50,954 nucleotides of DNA from an uncultured Ruminococcus sp. (GTDB lineage Bacteria; Bacillota; Clostridia; Oscillospirales; Acutalibacteraceae): NCBI GenBank assembly GCA_902763365.1, contig CACWRT010000005.1, forward strand, positions 1 to 50,954, read 5' to 3'. This document shows positions 14,709-24,270 of this stretch, piece by piece. The position numbers were made by a program, and so were the translations under genes. The notes under the pieces were generated by a model. The model saw only the letters and a list, made by a program, of their open reading frames with translations. It did not search any database and was not told where the DNA came from. Every line of letters starts with the position of its first letter. The stretch's first letter is position 1.

Positions 14709-17700
14709 TTATCCTCTTGCTACCATCATATCGAAGCCTTCTGTCGTAAGACTGCATATCTCATTTTCATCACAGAACGCAAGTTTTTTCTCAAGCAGAA
14801 GGTCTACCGCTGCGGTAAATACAGCAGCAACATTGCTTCCCATTCTGTAATTCATAAGTTTTGCCGACTCCTTTATCAGATCGGCTTTCGGCAGGCTTAC
14901 CTCATCGTAAAGAATTGCAAGAACTGCGTTTGCTGCCTCTGCATACGGCACGTCGGTGATCTCACGATGACCGTAATCGCCTTTTCCGTCAGGTCTGTAT
15001 GTACTGTATCCTGTGGGCTTGACCTCGTCGCTCCAGATAATAAGTACCTCTTCGCCCTGTTTGGTTTTCGGATATGTCATAGCCGTAATTGTGTCGTCTA
15101 TATAGCGATGAAGCTTTGGAGTCGATCTGAGAATATCGAAGCTTTCCGTAACTCTCTTGATAACAAGCTCCTTGTTTATCGGCGCTTCGTTTTCTATCGT
15201 TTTTCTAAGCTTCTTCCTCAGATCACTGTACATCTTCTGCGACATCACTTCTTCGGGTGTTGCTGTCTGGATAGAAAGCTTAGTAACCTTATAGTTTTCT
15301 ATCGGTTCCTCTTCAACATCATCGGGCGGAGTAAATGCAGGAATATCCTCCTCGTATTCAGGCTCGTCCGTTATACCGTTTTTAAGCTTGTCAAGCATTT
15401 CGTCTATGCGTGAAAGCTCCTTATCCTTGTTATCCCACCAGTCCATTGACCATATCCGCATAAGCTTCCATCCAAGACCGTCCAGAATACTTACCTGAGC
15501 CAGTTCTCTGTCTCTTGTTGTCTTTGACTTGCCGTAGGCAGGACCGTCAAGTAGGATTCCCAGCAGATATTTTTCGGGATCGGAAGGATCTATTACGCCT
15601 ATATCTATGCGGTATTCCGAATTTCCTACCATTCTGTCGGTCTTATAGCCCTGATCTTCAATATGTCTGCAAATTGTGTCGGCAATGCCTTTGATCTTGT
15701 TTTTCTCGGCTGTAACGCTGTTGCTGTCGCTGACAAGAGTTTTTCCCGCTGCATATTCCAGGAAGGATCTGAGGGCTGCCACACCATCTGCCGACGTTCT
15801 TGAAAGATCTATCATATCCGCAGTCATGCTGGAATATACTATCATCTCACATCTTGCTCTGGATACGGCAACATTAAGCCTTCTCCATCCGCCGTCACGG
15901 TTCAGAGGACCAAAGTTCATTGATACTCTTCCGTCCTTATCCGGACCGTATGCTATTGAGAACAGTATAACATCACGCTCATCACCCTGAACGTTTTCGA
16001 GGTTCTTTATAAACAGCGGTTCGTCTTCCCTGTTTACCCAGTTTTCCAGCTCGGCATCATCCTTGCAGGCTTCTGTCAGAAGGTCGTCAATGAGATTTTG
16101 CTGATTTACATTGAATGTAACGATACCTACACTGTATGCGGAATCAACCTCATCATGCGCTCTCCTTTTCAGCTCTTCTACAATAGCCTGAGCCTCTGCC
16201 ATATTATTTCTTGTTTTGCCTCTTTCAAAAATTCCGTCAACGTGAACAAGTCTTACCTTAGCTTCTCTGTCATTGACTGACGGGAATGTGTAAAGCTTGT
16301 TTTCGTAGAATTCGTGGTTGCTGAAAGCAATAAGGCTTTCATGGCGGCTCCTGTAGTGCCAGAGTAAATGCGTCTGCGGCATATTGAGCGCAAGGCAGTC
16401 GTCAAGTATGCTCTCAAGATCCTCCACATCAAGGTTATCCTCATCCACCGATGTGGTAGAGAAGAAGGATGTGGGCGGCATCTGTTTCGGGTCGCCTACA
16501 ATTACAGCATCCTTGCCCCTTGCAAGTACCCCGACCGCTTTACAGGTGGGCAGCTGTGACGCTTCATCAAACACTACAAGATCAAAGGGTTCTCTCTTCG
16601 GATCAAGATACTGCGCTGCTGATATGGGACTCATAAGCATACACGGACATAGTCTTTTCAGCATATTGGGTATCTGATCAAACAGCTTGCGTATACTTAT
16701 TCCTCTTCCTCCGCTTCTTATTGCTTTCTGAAGGATACCCAGCTCACTGCTCTGGGCTGCTTCACGGGCAAAATTCGGTATCTTTGCGGCAAGACGGCAG
16801 TATATTTCTTCCTTTGTAAGCTCCGTTATCTCCTGATCCATCCTTCTGAACTGCGCTATCTTTTCATTGAATACAGGTCCTGAGAATTTGTTCAGCGCCG
16901 AGCTTCCGTCTATTGCTTTTATTGCAAGTGCTTTGGATATGGTCTTGATATATGCGCCCTTTATCTCATTATGGGATATTCCCTCTCTGTAAGCCTGAAC
17001 TGCCGGCGCAAGACCTGTTGTTTCAGCTTCCTCGGAAATATCGTTCCAAGTGATCCATTCTTTCATCTGGCTCAGATGTGTTCCTATGTTATCGCACATC
17101 TTTATTTCATTTTCGATCCAGTTTTCTTCATCAGTATTCCTGATCTCAAGAATACCATAGAAATCATTTCTTGCAGCTTCAAGCTTCTCCCATGCTTCTG
17201 TCAGAACAGGGATGATCTCTCTCGCTTCCGTATTTCCGCAATAGCTCATTCTGAACTCGTCCGAACCTGTAAGCTCATTAAGCTTCTGTGCGCTTTCCTT
17301 GGCTTTATCGGCATATCTGGTTATCTCCTGCCAGTCGGTATTATTGCCGTTATAAAGGCTGCCCAAGTCGTTCAGATATGCAGCGTCAAGTCTGTCCGCT
17401 TCCTGCTTTTCGGACTGATAGCCTGTCAGATCGGTCAGAATTTTTTCTATATTCTCTTTATTTACCGGTGAAGTCGAATACTGTGACAGCTTCTTATGTA
17501 TCTTGCTGATACCAATAGATTTTGCAAGGAACCATTTCGCCGATACATCCCGGAACTCATTTAACATTCCTCTTCCGTCCAGAGTATAGAAATCGTCCTT
17601 CCAGCTGCTGCCCAGTTCATCCTTTATCTGCTTTGCATTTATATGATGCTCGCACAGCTCCCAGATACCGAACATATATGTCGTAAGGTTGTCATTCTTT

Positions 17701-20700
17701 GCCCAGGCTTTGGGAAGGTCAAACCATACTGCCGCTTCTTTTGCAAGCTGAACCGCAAGCTGAGATGCTGCGTAGGTATCTGCCGGAACATTTGCCGATC
17801 CTGCAAAGCTCATCAGCGGTTTTCCTATATTTTCAAGAGCTGTTTTATAGGCTGCGATCTTTGAAGGCAGCTGCATCTTGAAATGCTGTGAATAAACCTT
17901 TACACCTACAGGACTCAGGGGGTGATCCTTGGGATGACCCGTACCTTTGGCTGCTGCAATGAGTCTTTCAAGCATTATCTCCTGTTTTTCTATTTTATCC
18001 TGATCTATATGCTTTACAAGATCTTCATCAAAGGGCGGCAGCTCGGGATACATCTCATTTGATTCATAATCATTCAGAAGATGATACAATGATTTTCCGC
18101 AGGGCTGTCTGCGGTGAAGTGCGCCGGCATATACATCCAGCTCATGCCTGAGCTCAGACAGCGCCTGTGCCTTAACTGCAAAGGAACGCCTGCTCTTTGT
18201 CTTAGTCACCTCAGACGCTTTTTTAAGCTGCTCCAGCACAGCCTTCTTCTTGGACTTGTTTGAGTGCAGCTCAAGACAGAAATCACCAATGCCGATCTTA
18301 TCCAGTCTTCTCTGAACAACCTCAAGGGCTGCCATTTTCTCTGCCACAAAAAGAACCGTTTTGCCCTGCGCAAGCGCATTTGCTATAAGCGCCGTAATAG
18401 TCTGGGACTTTCCTGTTCCGGGAGGACCGTGGAGTACAAAGCTTTCTCCTTTTCCTGCCGATTCAATTGCAAACAGCTGGGAAGCATCAGCAGGCAGCGG
18501 CAAAAGTACATCATCCTCGGGTACACGCTTGCCCATGTCCATCTCTTCCGCCTGCCATGCAAGCTTTCCGTCCATAAGACTCTTTACGATCTTGTTTTCG
18601 GCAAGTTCTTCGCTGCGGTTCCTTATATCATTCCACATTACAAACTGAGAGAAGGAGAATATGCCGAGATATGCGGATTCGCTTATATCCCAGTTTTTCT
18701 TTTCCATAACAGCTTTGCGGATTATGGTAAAGACTTTTCTTGTATCAATACCGTGTTCGTCAAGAGGCAGAGGGTCAAGTCCCTGTATGTCAATCTCAAA
18801 ATCCTGCTTCAGTTTTTCCAGCAAGGTTATGTTTACCACCGCATCATCATCACGAAGTCTGATAACATATCCCTTTGCTGCCGATTTTCTTACTATTTCT
18901 ATCGGCAGAAGAAGAACGGGGGCATATCTTGCCTTAGTACTCTTTGATGTTTCAAACCATTTCAGAAGTCCCAGGGCTATATATAATGTATTTGCGCCGT
19001 TTTCTTCCATTGACACCTTTGAAGAACGGTATATTTCCTTTATAGTCGCTGTAAGCTCCTTTTCCGTAAACACGGATCTTAACCTGTGATTCTTAAACTC
19101 CGAATGTATTATATCCTTGAAATCTGCCATATTACCCAGATTATCAAAGCTTACGTTTCCGCTTATCTTCATATCTTCGGGACGAGGCAGGATGGAAAAG
19201 TCCTCTCCGTCTGCAAGAGCGTTTTCAAGCTCATCTATGGAATCCGTCATAAGCGGAACAGTGGTTTTGGACATCCTGAAATTGATAAGTGAATTTCTAA
19301 GACCGAGATCAAGAAGCTTTCTCTCCCACTGCTGCTTTTTGGTAAGAGGAGCGCGGGCTGTTTCTTCTATGCTTATAACGTTGTCAAGCTCCTTTGGTAC
19401 GGCTGTCAGCTCATCGGCAGATCTTTCACTTCTCTCCACCTTCCATTCTCCGTCAGCCTTTATTCTCATAGGAATGGGACGTATACCGCTGAGTCTTGCT
19501 CGTTTCACGTCTATAACATAAAGTGATTCGGGTATTTTTCTCTCGGCAGCTGCGGCAGCTTCATCAAACGGTGTTTCTCTTCCCGCATTCATGCAGGTAC
19601 ATTCAATAACCGCAACTTCATTTATACCCTGCGCCAGCTTTTTGCTGAGCATTGAGGGGTCGTCCTGCACCGCTTCGGGGAATGTCATATCTTCAAGCCA
19701 TACGCCCGCAAATATATGATCTCTGCACAAAATAAGGATCGGATGAAGTCCTACAAGCTCCAGCGCGGATGCGTACAGCAATGTCATATCAAGACAAGTG
19801 CCTAACTTCTGTTCAAGTACCGCATCACACATACGGATCCTCTGACCGCCTTTTTCAAAGCTTGCGGGGGGCACGGAATAGACTATATTCTGTTTTTCTA
19901 TTGCGCCGTAGATCGCCGCTGCCTGTTTCAGTACAGCGTTGGGATCGCATCTCTGATACGCTGTAAATGACGGATCGTCTGTCCACTCCTCAAGCAGCTT
20001 TGAAGCATCTGTGATTATCTTTATTACGTCAGGGTGATTAGGTGTTACAAAAGAACATAAAAGCTCGGGATATATTCCGAAGCCTATACATTCATCATAG
20101 GCAAGAATGTTTATCTCCCTGTCGGTTCTGTTTACTACAAAACCGTCTTTTGTCAGGGTGATGACAATATGTCCTCTTACTGCCTCATTGACAGATACTA
20201 ATTTTTCACCGTTGAGTTTAAGATCTGTATTTCTTATCTCAAAGTCCGACTTTGCGGGTATATAATCAATATGTGCAATATAGGGCAGACAAAGCTCATC
20301 AAAGGATGTTATCTCTATCTCCACATCCTTCAGCGCTTCATCAGAACCGTTTCTGATCATGATACTCTTTATTACACGTATACCGTTCTGCTGTAATGCA
20401 AAATTGACCGTATCAAGCATTTCTGCTTCGATAACAACAGAAGGATCAAAGTATTTTTCGGGATCGGGAGCTTCTTCTTCTGAACTTTCTTCCTGTTCCT
20501 CTATTTCTTCCATCATCATTTCTTCCGACAATGATACGGACCCTTCTTTATCGCTTGTTACAGTGTTTTCGATAGTTTCACCGGCTCCAAAGGGAACAGC
20601 TGACAGTACCTCTGTTTCGGCTGCTTCGGCTTCCTCGCTCTCCTGCGCAAAGGGCATTATCGAGTCGGCTTCGGGCTCGGCAGTTTCTTCCTCTGCTTTG

Positions 20701-21386
20701 GCTGCTTCGGCTTCCCCGCTCTCCTGCGCAAAGGGCATTATCGAGTCGGGCTCGGCAGCTTCTTCCTCTGCTTCGGCTGCTTCAACTTCCTCGCTCTCCT
20801 GCGCAAAGGGCATTACCGAGTCGGCTTCGGGCTCGGAAGCTTCTTCCTCTGCTTCGGCTTCCTCGCTCTCCTGCGCAAAGGGCATTACCGAGTCGGGCTC
20901 GGGCTCGGCAGCTTCTTCCTCTGCTTCGGCTTCCCCGCTCCCCTGCGCAAAGGGCATTACCGAGTCGGGTTCGGGCTCGGAAGCTTCTTCCTCTGTCTCG
21001 GCTTCCTCGCTTTGTTTCGGTTCTTCAAGATCTACGGTACCGATACTTGTTTCAGCTATACCGGATTCTTCGGCAACAGCAGGCTCGATCTCCTCTGTCT
21101 GTTGGGTTAATTCGGAAAAAGCACTTTCATTTTTTTCATCTGTTTGCTGTGTATCCTTTTCGGGAATATCATTTTTTTCGGCAGTAATGTCCTCATTTGA
21201 CAGGGCTGCCTTTTCTTTTGTTTCGTCAGGTGTATTATCCTCGGGGATAACCTGAACTTTTTCTATGGTTTTTTCGGCAGACTTTTTGTCAATGTTTTTT
21301 TCTTCAATATTTGACCTGGATATGCCTGCTTTATTTTTTGCGGAATTGTTTTTTCCGCGTCTGTTATTCTTTTTGGATTTACCCAT
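14709..21386 (-). CDS. 2225-residue transglutaminase-like/DUF4011/SF1 helicase/Vsr-like nuclease/DUF3320 protein
   Basis: ATG at 21386 has ATCGGAGGTG upstream. Order: Lys-rich start; acidic low-complexity region with five MPFAQ repeats (about 125-265); beta-sandwich-like segment (about 315-440); transglutaminase-like fold (about 450-600) with GTCLDMTLLYASAL and DHIFAGVW giving the Cys and His positions; DUF4011 (LDLGLRNSLINFRMSK, about 695); SF1 helicase with Walker A GPPGTGKSQ (about 983), Walker B FDLVVFDEASQLPT (about 1605), GDPKQMPP, and VAVSRAR (about 1838); then a Vsr/MTES_1575-like nuclease (YRIDIGV near 1927, GWKLMRIWSMDWW) and C-terminal DUF3320. DUF4011-helicase-Vsr proteins have been reported as single-gene anti-phage systems; I recall the name Hhe but cannot check it. 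A role in degrading or unwinding foreign nucleic acid is likely (inference). Confidence 0.88.
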   Translation of the reverse strand: MGKSKKNNRRGKNNSAKNKAGISRSNIEEKNIDKKSAEKTIEKVQVIPEDNTPDETKEKAALSNEDITAEKNDIPEKDTQQTDEKNESAFSELTQQTEEIEPAVAEESGIAETSIGTVDLEEPKQSEEAETEEEASEPEPDSVMPFAQGSGEAEAEEEAAEPEPDSVMPFAQESEEAEAEEEASEPEADSVMPFAQESEEVEAAEAEEEAAEPDSIMPFAQESGEAEAAKAEEETAEPEADSIMPFAQESEEAEAAETEVLSAVPFGAGETIENTVTSDKEGSVSLSEEMMMEEIEEQEESSEEEAPDPEKYFDPSVVIEAEMLDTVNFALQQNGIRVIKSIMIRNGSDEALKDVEIEITSFDELCLPYIAHIDYIPAKSDFEIRNTDLKLNGEKLVSVNEAVRGHIVITLTKDGFVVNRTDREINILAYDECIGFGIYPELLCSFVTPNHPDVIKIITDASKLLEEWTDDPSFTAYQRCDPNAVLKQAAAIYGAIEKQNIVYSVPPASFEKGGQRIRMCDAVLEQKLGTCLDMTLLYASALELVGLHPILILCRDHIFAGVWLEDMTFPEAVQDDPSMLSKKLAQGINEVAVIECTCMNAGRETPFDEAAAAAERKIPESLYVIDVKRARLSGIRPIPMRIKADGEWKVERSERSADELTAVPKELDNVISIEETARAPLTKKQQWERKLLDLGLRNSLINFRMSKTTVPLMTDSIDELENALADGEDFSILPRPEDMKISGNVSFDNLGNMADFKDIIHSEFKNHRLRSVFTEKELTATIKEIYRSSKVSMEENGANTLYIALGLLKWFETSKSTKARYAPVLLLPIEIVRKSAAKGYVIRLRDDDAVVNITLLEKLKQDFEIDIQGLDPLPLDEHGIDTRKVFTIIRKAVMEKKNWDISESAYLGIFSFSQFVMWNDIRNRSEELAENKIVKSLMDGKLAWQAEEMDMGKRVPEDDVLLPLPADASQLFAIESAGKGESFVLHGPPGTGKSQTITALIANALAQGKTVLFVAEKMAALEVVQRRLDKIGIGDFCLELHSNKSKKKAVLEQLKKASEVTKTKSRRSFAVKAQALSELRHELDVYAGALHRRQPCGKSLYHLLNDYESNEMYPELPPFDEDLVKHIDQDKIEKQEIMLERLIAAAKGTGHPKDHPLSPVGVKVYSQHFKMQLPSKIAAYKTALENIGKPLMSFAGSANVPADTYAASQLAVQLAKEAAVWFDLPKAWAKNDNLTTYMFGIWELCEHHINAKQIKDELGSSWKDDFYTLDGRGMLNEFRDVSAKWFLAKSIGISKIHKKLSQYSTSPVNKENIEKILTDLTGYQSEKQEADRLDAAYLNDLGSLYNGNNTDWQEITRYADKAKESAQKLNELTGSDEFRMSYCGNTEAREIIPVLTEAWEKLEAARNDFYGILEIRNTDEENWIENEIKMCDNIGTHLSQMKEWITWNDISEEAETTGLAPAVQAYREGISHNEIKGAYIKTISKALAIKAIDGSSALNKFSGPVFNEKIAQFRRMDQEITELTKEEIYCRLAAKIPNFAREAAQSSELGILQKAIRSGGRGISIRKLFDQIPNMLKRLCPCMLMSPISAAQYLDPKREPFDLVVFDEASQLPTCKAVGVLARGKDAVIVGDPKQMPPTSFFSTTSVDEDNLDVEDLESILDDCLALNMPQTHLLWHYRSRHESLIAFSNHEFYENKLYTFPSVNDREAKVRLVHVDGIFERGKTRNNMAEAQAIVEELKRRAHDEVDSAYSVGIVTFNVNQQNLIDDLLTEACKDDAELENWVNREDEPLFIKNLENVQGDERDVILFSIAYGPDKDGRVSMNFGPLNRDGGWRRLNVAVSRARCEMIVYSSMTADMIDLSRTSADGVAALRSFLEYAAGKTLVSDSNSVTAEKNKIKGIADTICRHIEDQGYKTDRMVGNSEYRIDIGVIDPSDPEKYLLGILLDGPAYGKSKTTRDRELAQVSILDGLGWKLMRIWSMDWWDNKDKELSRIDEMLDKLKNGITDEPEYEEDIPAFTPPDDVEEEPIENYKVTKLSIQTATPEEVMSQKMYSDLRKKLRKTIENEAPINKELVIKRVTESFDILRSTPKLHRYIDDTITAMTYPKTKQGEEVLIIWSDEVKPTGYSTYRPDGKGDYGHREITDVPYAEAANAVLAILYDEVSLPKADLIKESAKLMNYRMGSNVAAVFTAAVDLLLEKKLAFCDENEICSLTTEGFDMMVARG
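20600..20985 (-). repeat. Tandem repeat encoding acidic MPFAQ units within the helicase gene
   Basis: About five copies of a 60-78 base unit encode EPDS-[V/I]-MPFAQ followed by Glu/Ala-rich spacers (EEAEAEEEA...); a degenerate sixth copy reads SAVPFGAG. Units differ by in-frame gains and losses, as expected of slippage-prone tandem repeats. Confidence 0.9.
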
Positions 21387-21491
21387 TCTGCACCTCCGAT
21401 AATAATAGAATTTGTCATTTAAGAATAATGCCTTTTAAGCGGACATCATATTCAACTAAATATAACAAATTTCATTAAAATTTCAATTAAT

Positions 21492-21520
21492 ATTATACAA
21501 TAGATATTCGGTTTTGTAAA
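21492..21520 (-). promoter_or_regulatory. Promoter of the giant helicase gene
   Basis: On the minus strand: TTTACA (21520-21515), 17 bases, TATAAT (21497-21492), giving a leader of roughly 100 bases. Confidence 0.65.
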
Positions 21521-21748
21521 CATTTATCATGGAATTCGTTGTATTAAAATTTCAATTTCACTTGTGCATTTTTTAAATTGATCTTCATTATTGACGGCAG
21601 GTCGATTATGTGATAAATCCCCTATTTTTTTCCCGGGGTTGAAACGATCGTATTTTTGCAGCAGACACCTGATTTTCGTGATAGAAATTTCTGCACTATA
21701 AAACGGCAGATCAGGGTTCAAATATTGAAAAAATGCTATATATAACTA

Positions 21749-21777
21749 TTGAGAATATCCTTGAAATATATTATAAT
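21749..21777 (+). promoter_or_regulatory. Promoter of the Ser/Glu-rich lipoprotein gene
   Basis: TTGAGA (21749-21754), 17 bases, TATAAT (21772-21777). Confidence 0.7.
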
Positions 21778-21844
21778 AGAAATTATCAAAAAAAGTATTA
21801 TTTTGTTAAATGAGCGATCATTTTTTTCAAAGGAGTCATGAGAA

Positions 21845-22762
21845 ATGAATAAGAAAATATGCTTAACTGCTTTATTATTATCGGTTTGTCTTCTTAGCGG
21901 ATGCTCCGGTAATTCAGGAAGCGACACACATTCCGCAGACAACACACGATCTGAAACGGTTTCATTAAATGAGGATAGTTCAAAGGATAGTTCCATGGAA
22001 AGTGTTCCTGAGACCGATGTCAGTGTTCCTGAAAGCAGCGCTGTTGAAACTTCGTCGGAAAGCAGCGCCGCTGAAAGTATTCCGGAAAGCAGCGTCAGCG
22101 AAAGCTCAGCCGATATCAGTAAGACAGAAGAAGTCTCAAAGGAAGAAAGCAGCAATACTGCTGCGTCATCTCAGCCCCAGACCTCAAAGGTAACCACAAC
22201 AATCACTGTTACGGAAACACCGGTCACGCCTGCGGCAGAAAGCAGTGTTCAGGAAGAACCGAGTGTTCAGACGAATCCTGAGATAAATAACGGTGATTTT
22301 TCTATGTTTGCAGGCACTTATCTTTTTTCATCAGGAGTCGGCGGCTGGGGTACTTCTGTAACTATACATAATGACGGAACCTTTGAAGGTAAATATACAG
22401 ATACATATTATGGGTCTGAACCTGAGGTAAGATGCAGCGAGTTCACCGGCAAAATGTCAGATATTACCAAAGCAGATAATTATTGCTATTCAGCGCAGCT
22501 GACAGAATTAAATTATCTTACAGATACAGGCAAAACAGAAATGAAACCTATAAACGGAGTAAATGTAAAGCATATTTATACAGGTGCATATGGTCTCCAA
22601 AATGCAAAGACTATATATTTCTATGTTGCGGAAACACCCGTTTCTGCAATACCCGAGAACATGAGCTTCTGGATGCATTTATCATCAGACCAGACTACTT
22701 TGGAGAAAAATGCTTTCTATAATGTGGAGGAAGAAGCAGGTTTCATTGGATGGGATTATTAA
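21845..22762 (+). CDS. Secreted lipoprotein with long Ser/Glu-rich linker and C-terminal beta domain
   Basis: 305 residues; AAAGGAG lies 10 bases before the ATG. Residues 1-21 are a lipoprotein signal (CLTALLLSVCLLSGC, lipobox LSGC). About 22-150 is a low-complexity linker of Ser, Glu, Val and Pro with repeated ESS and SVPE units, then a Thr-rich TTTITVTETPVTP. The folded part (about 155-305) begins MFAGTYLFSSGVGGWGTSVT and IHNDGTFEGKYTDTY, which resembles small lipocalin-like domains of Firmicute lipoproteins. It is anchored to the outer face of the membrane; the ligand is unknown. No clear terminator precedes the radC pair, so the three genes may share a transcript. Confidence 0.85.
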   Translation: MNKKICLTALLLSVCLLSGCSGNSGSDTHSADNTRSETVSLNEDSSKDSSMESVPETDVSVPESSAVETSSESSAAESIPESSVSESSADISKTEEVSKEESSNTAASSQPQTSKVTTTITVTETPVTPAAESSVQEEPSVQTNPEINNGDFSMFAGTYLFSSGVGGWGTSVTIHNDGTFEGKYTDTYYGSEPEVRCSEFTGKMSDITKADNYCYSAQLTELNYLTDTGKTEMKPINGVNVKHIYTGAYGLQNAKTIYFYVAETPVSAIPENMSFWMHLSSDQTTLEKNAFYNVEEEAGFIGWDY

Positions 22763-22837
22763 TATTTTCAGCAGTCTCTTATATCATAATACCTCTGTAA
22801 ATCAGGTTTGTTTAATTTAAAGTCAGGTGAAAAATAC

Positions 22838-23539
22838 ATGAAAAAATCAATTCATTCGGGACACAGGAGAAGGGTCAGAGAGAAATTTCTGTCCAATGAA
22901 TTTGAAGGCTTTAACGATCATGAAATACTTGAATTAGTTTTGTTTTATGCAATACCTATGAAGGATACAAATCCTCTCGCCCATGAACTTCTGAACAGAT
23001 TCGGCTCTGTTTCTTCAATTCTTGACGCAGACCCGAAGGAGCTGAAAAATTTCGGCCTTACCGATAGGGTCATTACATATCTTAATACACTTCCTAAGAT
23101 CTGTCAGGGATACATACATGATAAAAGCTTTGATTCAAGAAAACCATATAGCGAAAGCTCTGTCAGAAAACGTCTGATAGCATATTCACTGGATCATTCC
23201 AAAATAAATTTTATCTTTTCACTTTATGATGCCGTAAGTGCCGAATTGTTTTTCGGAGGTTTTGACTGCAAAAGCTCACCCGAACTTATAGGCCGTGTAA
23301 ACAGACTTGCTGTAAAGTATAACGCCTCAAGCGCTTCAATATGTAATATAATGAAAAACGGAGTTGCCTATCCATCTGAACAGGACATCGGAACCGCTTC
23401 CATAATTGTAAATAATCTTAATAATATCGGCATAAAACTCAGAGAGTGGTACATTATCGCAGATACCAACATAGAAGCTATGTCGGAGAAAAATGAATTC
23501 GCAAGCCTTTTCCGTTGGGAGGGAAACCATGATGCCTGA
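22838..23539 (+). CDS. RadC-family protein with degenerate metal-binding motif
   Basis: The ATG at 22838 is preceded by CAGGTG; an upstream in-frame start at 22808 lacks a ribosome binding site. About 233 residues. The N-terminal helix-hairpin region (HSGHRRRVREKFLSNEFEGF, HEILELVLFYAIPMKDTNPL) is typical of RadC/UPF0758. In the MPN/JAB domain the place of the His-x-His-Pro motif reads ICNIMKNGVAYPSEQD: both zinc-binding His residues are gone while the PS..D tail is kept. The JAB metallo-site is therefore almost certainly inactive. The 3' end overlaps the start of a second, intact radC-like gene, suggesting a paired active/inactive product. Confidence 0.85.
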   Translation: MKKSIHSGHRRRVREKFLSNEFEGFNDHEILELVLFYAIPMKDTNPLAHELLNRFGSVSSILDADPKELKNFGLTDRVITYLNTLPKICQGYIHDKSFDSRKPYSESSVRKRLIAYSLDHSKINFIFSLYDAVSAELFFGGFDCKSSPELIGRVNRLAVKYNASSASICNIMKNGVAYPSEQDIGTASIIVNNLNNIGIKLREWYIIADTNIEAMSEKNEFASLFRWEGNHDA

Positions 23540-24212
23540 AGCATATCAAAAAGAGAACATAAGAACGGAAGATACTGTGGACGAAGAAATACAAGAAGTG
23601 TCTGTAGGTATTCTCTCTGCACTGCTTTCATTCTGCATGAAACCTGAAGAAGCTGTTAAATCAGCGGAAAAGCTTATAAGCTCCTGCGGATCCCTGTCTG
23701 CTGTTTTTGAAGCTCCGTACAGTCTGCTGACTGAATTGGGGATCAATTCCGGTGCAGCTGTGCTTATAAAAATGATACCTCCGCTGACAAGAAAATATCT
23801 TGATGACAAGTATTTTTTGCCTGACAGCAAGGGGGATATTCCCAACTTCAACACAAAGATCATCACTGCGTTCTTAGGTGTACCTACAGAAAAGGTTATT
23901 ATAGTCCTGCGGGATAAGGATGATACCGAGCTTTATTTCGGCGCATTGAGCACAGGTTCTCTGAATGCTTCCGAGGTATATATCAAACGTGTAATGGAGC
24001 TTGCGCTGAGATATAATGCTCACAGCGCCATAATAGCACACAACCATCCCAGCGGTATACCCTTTCCTTCAAGAAAGGATATTGAAACGACTATAAAAAT
24101 AAAAAATGTTCTTAAAGCAGTAAATGTAAAGCTTGAGAACCATTATATCGTCGCAGGAAGCAAATCCTATTCCATGGCGGAAAGTGAAGAATTTTACGAA
24201 ATATTTATATGA
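23529..24212 (+). CDS. radC: RadC-family JAB/MPN-domain protein with intact metal motif
   Basis: The start at 23529 (ATGATG) follows GGGAGGG at good spacing; it overlaps the upstream gene by 11 bases. About 227 residues. The C-terminal MPN domain is complete: EVYIKRVMELALRYNAHSAI, then AHNHPSGIPFPSRKD carrying the His-x-His and Asp zinc ligands, and ending HYIVAGSKSYSMAES. RadC proteins are widespread and are often close to mobile DNA or DNA-repair genes; their reaction is not settled. The overlap with the inactive homologue upstream implies translational coupling and perhaps a heterodimer, as in eukaryotic MPN+/MPN- pairs (inference). Confidence 0.9.
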   Translation: MMPEAYQKENIRTEDTVDEEIQEVSVGILSALLSFCMKPEEAVKSAEKLISSCGSLSAVFEAPYSLLTELGINSGAAVLIKMIPPLTRKYLDDKYFLPDSKGDIPNFNTKIITAFLGVPTEKVIIVLRDKDDTELYFGALSTGSLNASEVYIKRVMELALRYNAHSAIIAHNHPSGIPFPSRKDIETTIKIKNVLKAVNVKLENHYIVAGSKSYSMAESEEFYEIFI

Positions 24213-24221
24213 TAAAAAATA

Positions 24222-24270
24222 ACGGATGTATGCGGGCGTAGTATTACGCTGCATGACATCCGTTTTTATT
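24222..24270. terminator. Bidirectional terminator between radC and the ABC permease gene
   Basis: ACGGATGT (24222-24229) pairs with ACATCCGT (24256-24263), with additional ATGC/GCAT pairing. TTTTTATT follows on the plus strand and TTATTTTTTAT on the minus strand. Confidence 0.85.

Larger units (their letters stand above)
21387..21844. other. Divergent intergenic region between the helicase and lipoprotein genes
   Basis: 458 bases, AT-rich, with a promoter in each direction (see 21492-21520 and 21749-21777). A minus-strand open frame (21721-21527, TTG start, 64 codons) has no ribosome binding site and is not called as a gene. Confidence 0.6.

Noticed and set aside
20359-21255. A 298-codon plus-strand frame rich in Ser and Ala opposite the helicase gene
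   Set aside because: It is the antisense shadow of the acidic MPFAQ repeats; Glu/Ala codons read as Ser/Ala on the other strand. No ribosome binding site or family match.
21527-21721. Minus-strand 64-codon frame between the helicase and lipoprotein genes
   Set aside because: TTG start, no Shine-Dalgarno sequence, and it sits between the two divergent promoters. Kept only as a note.
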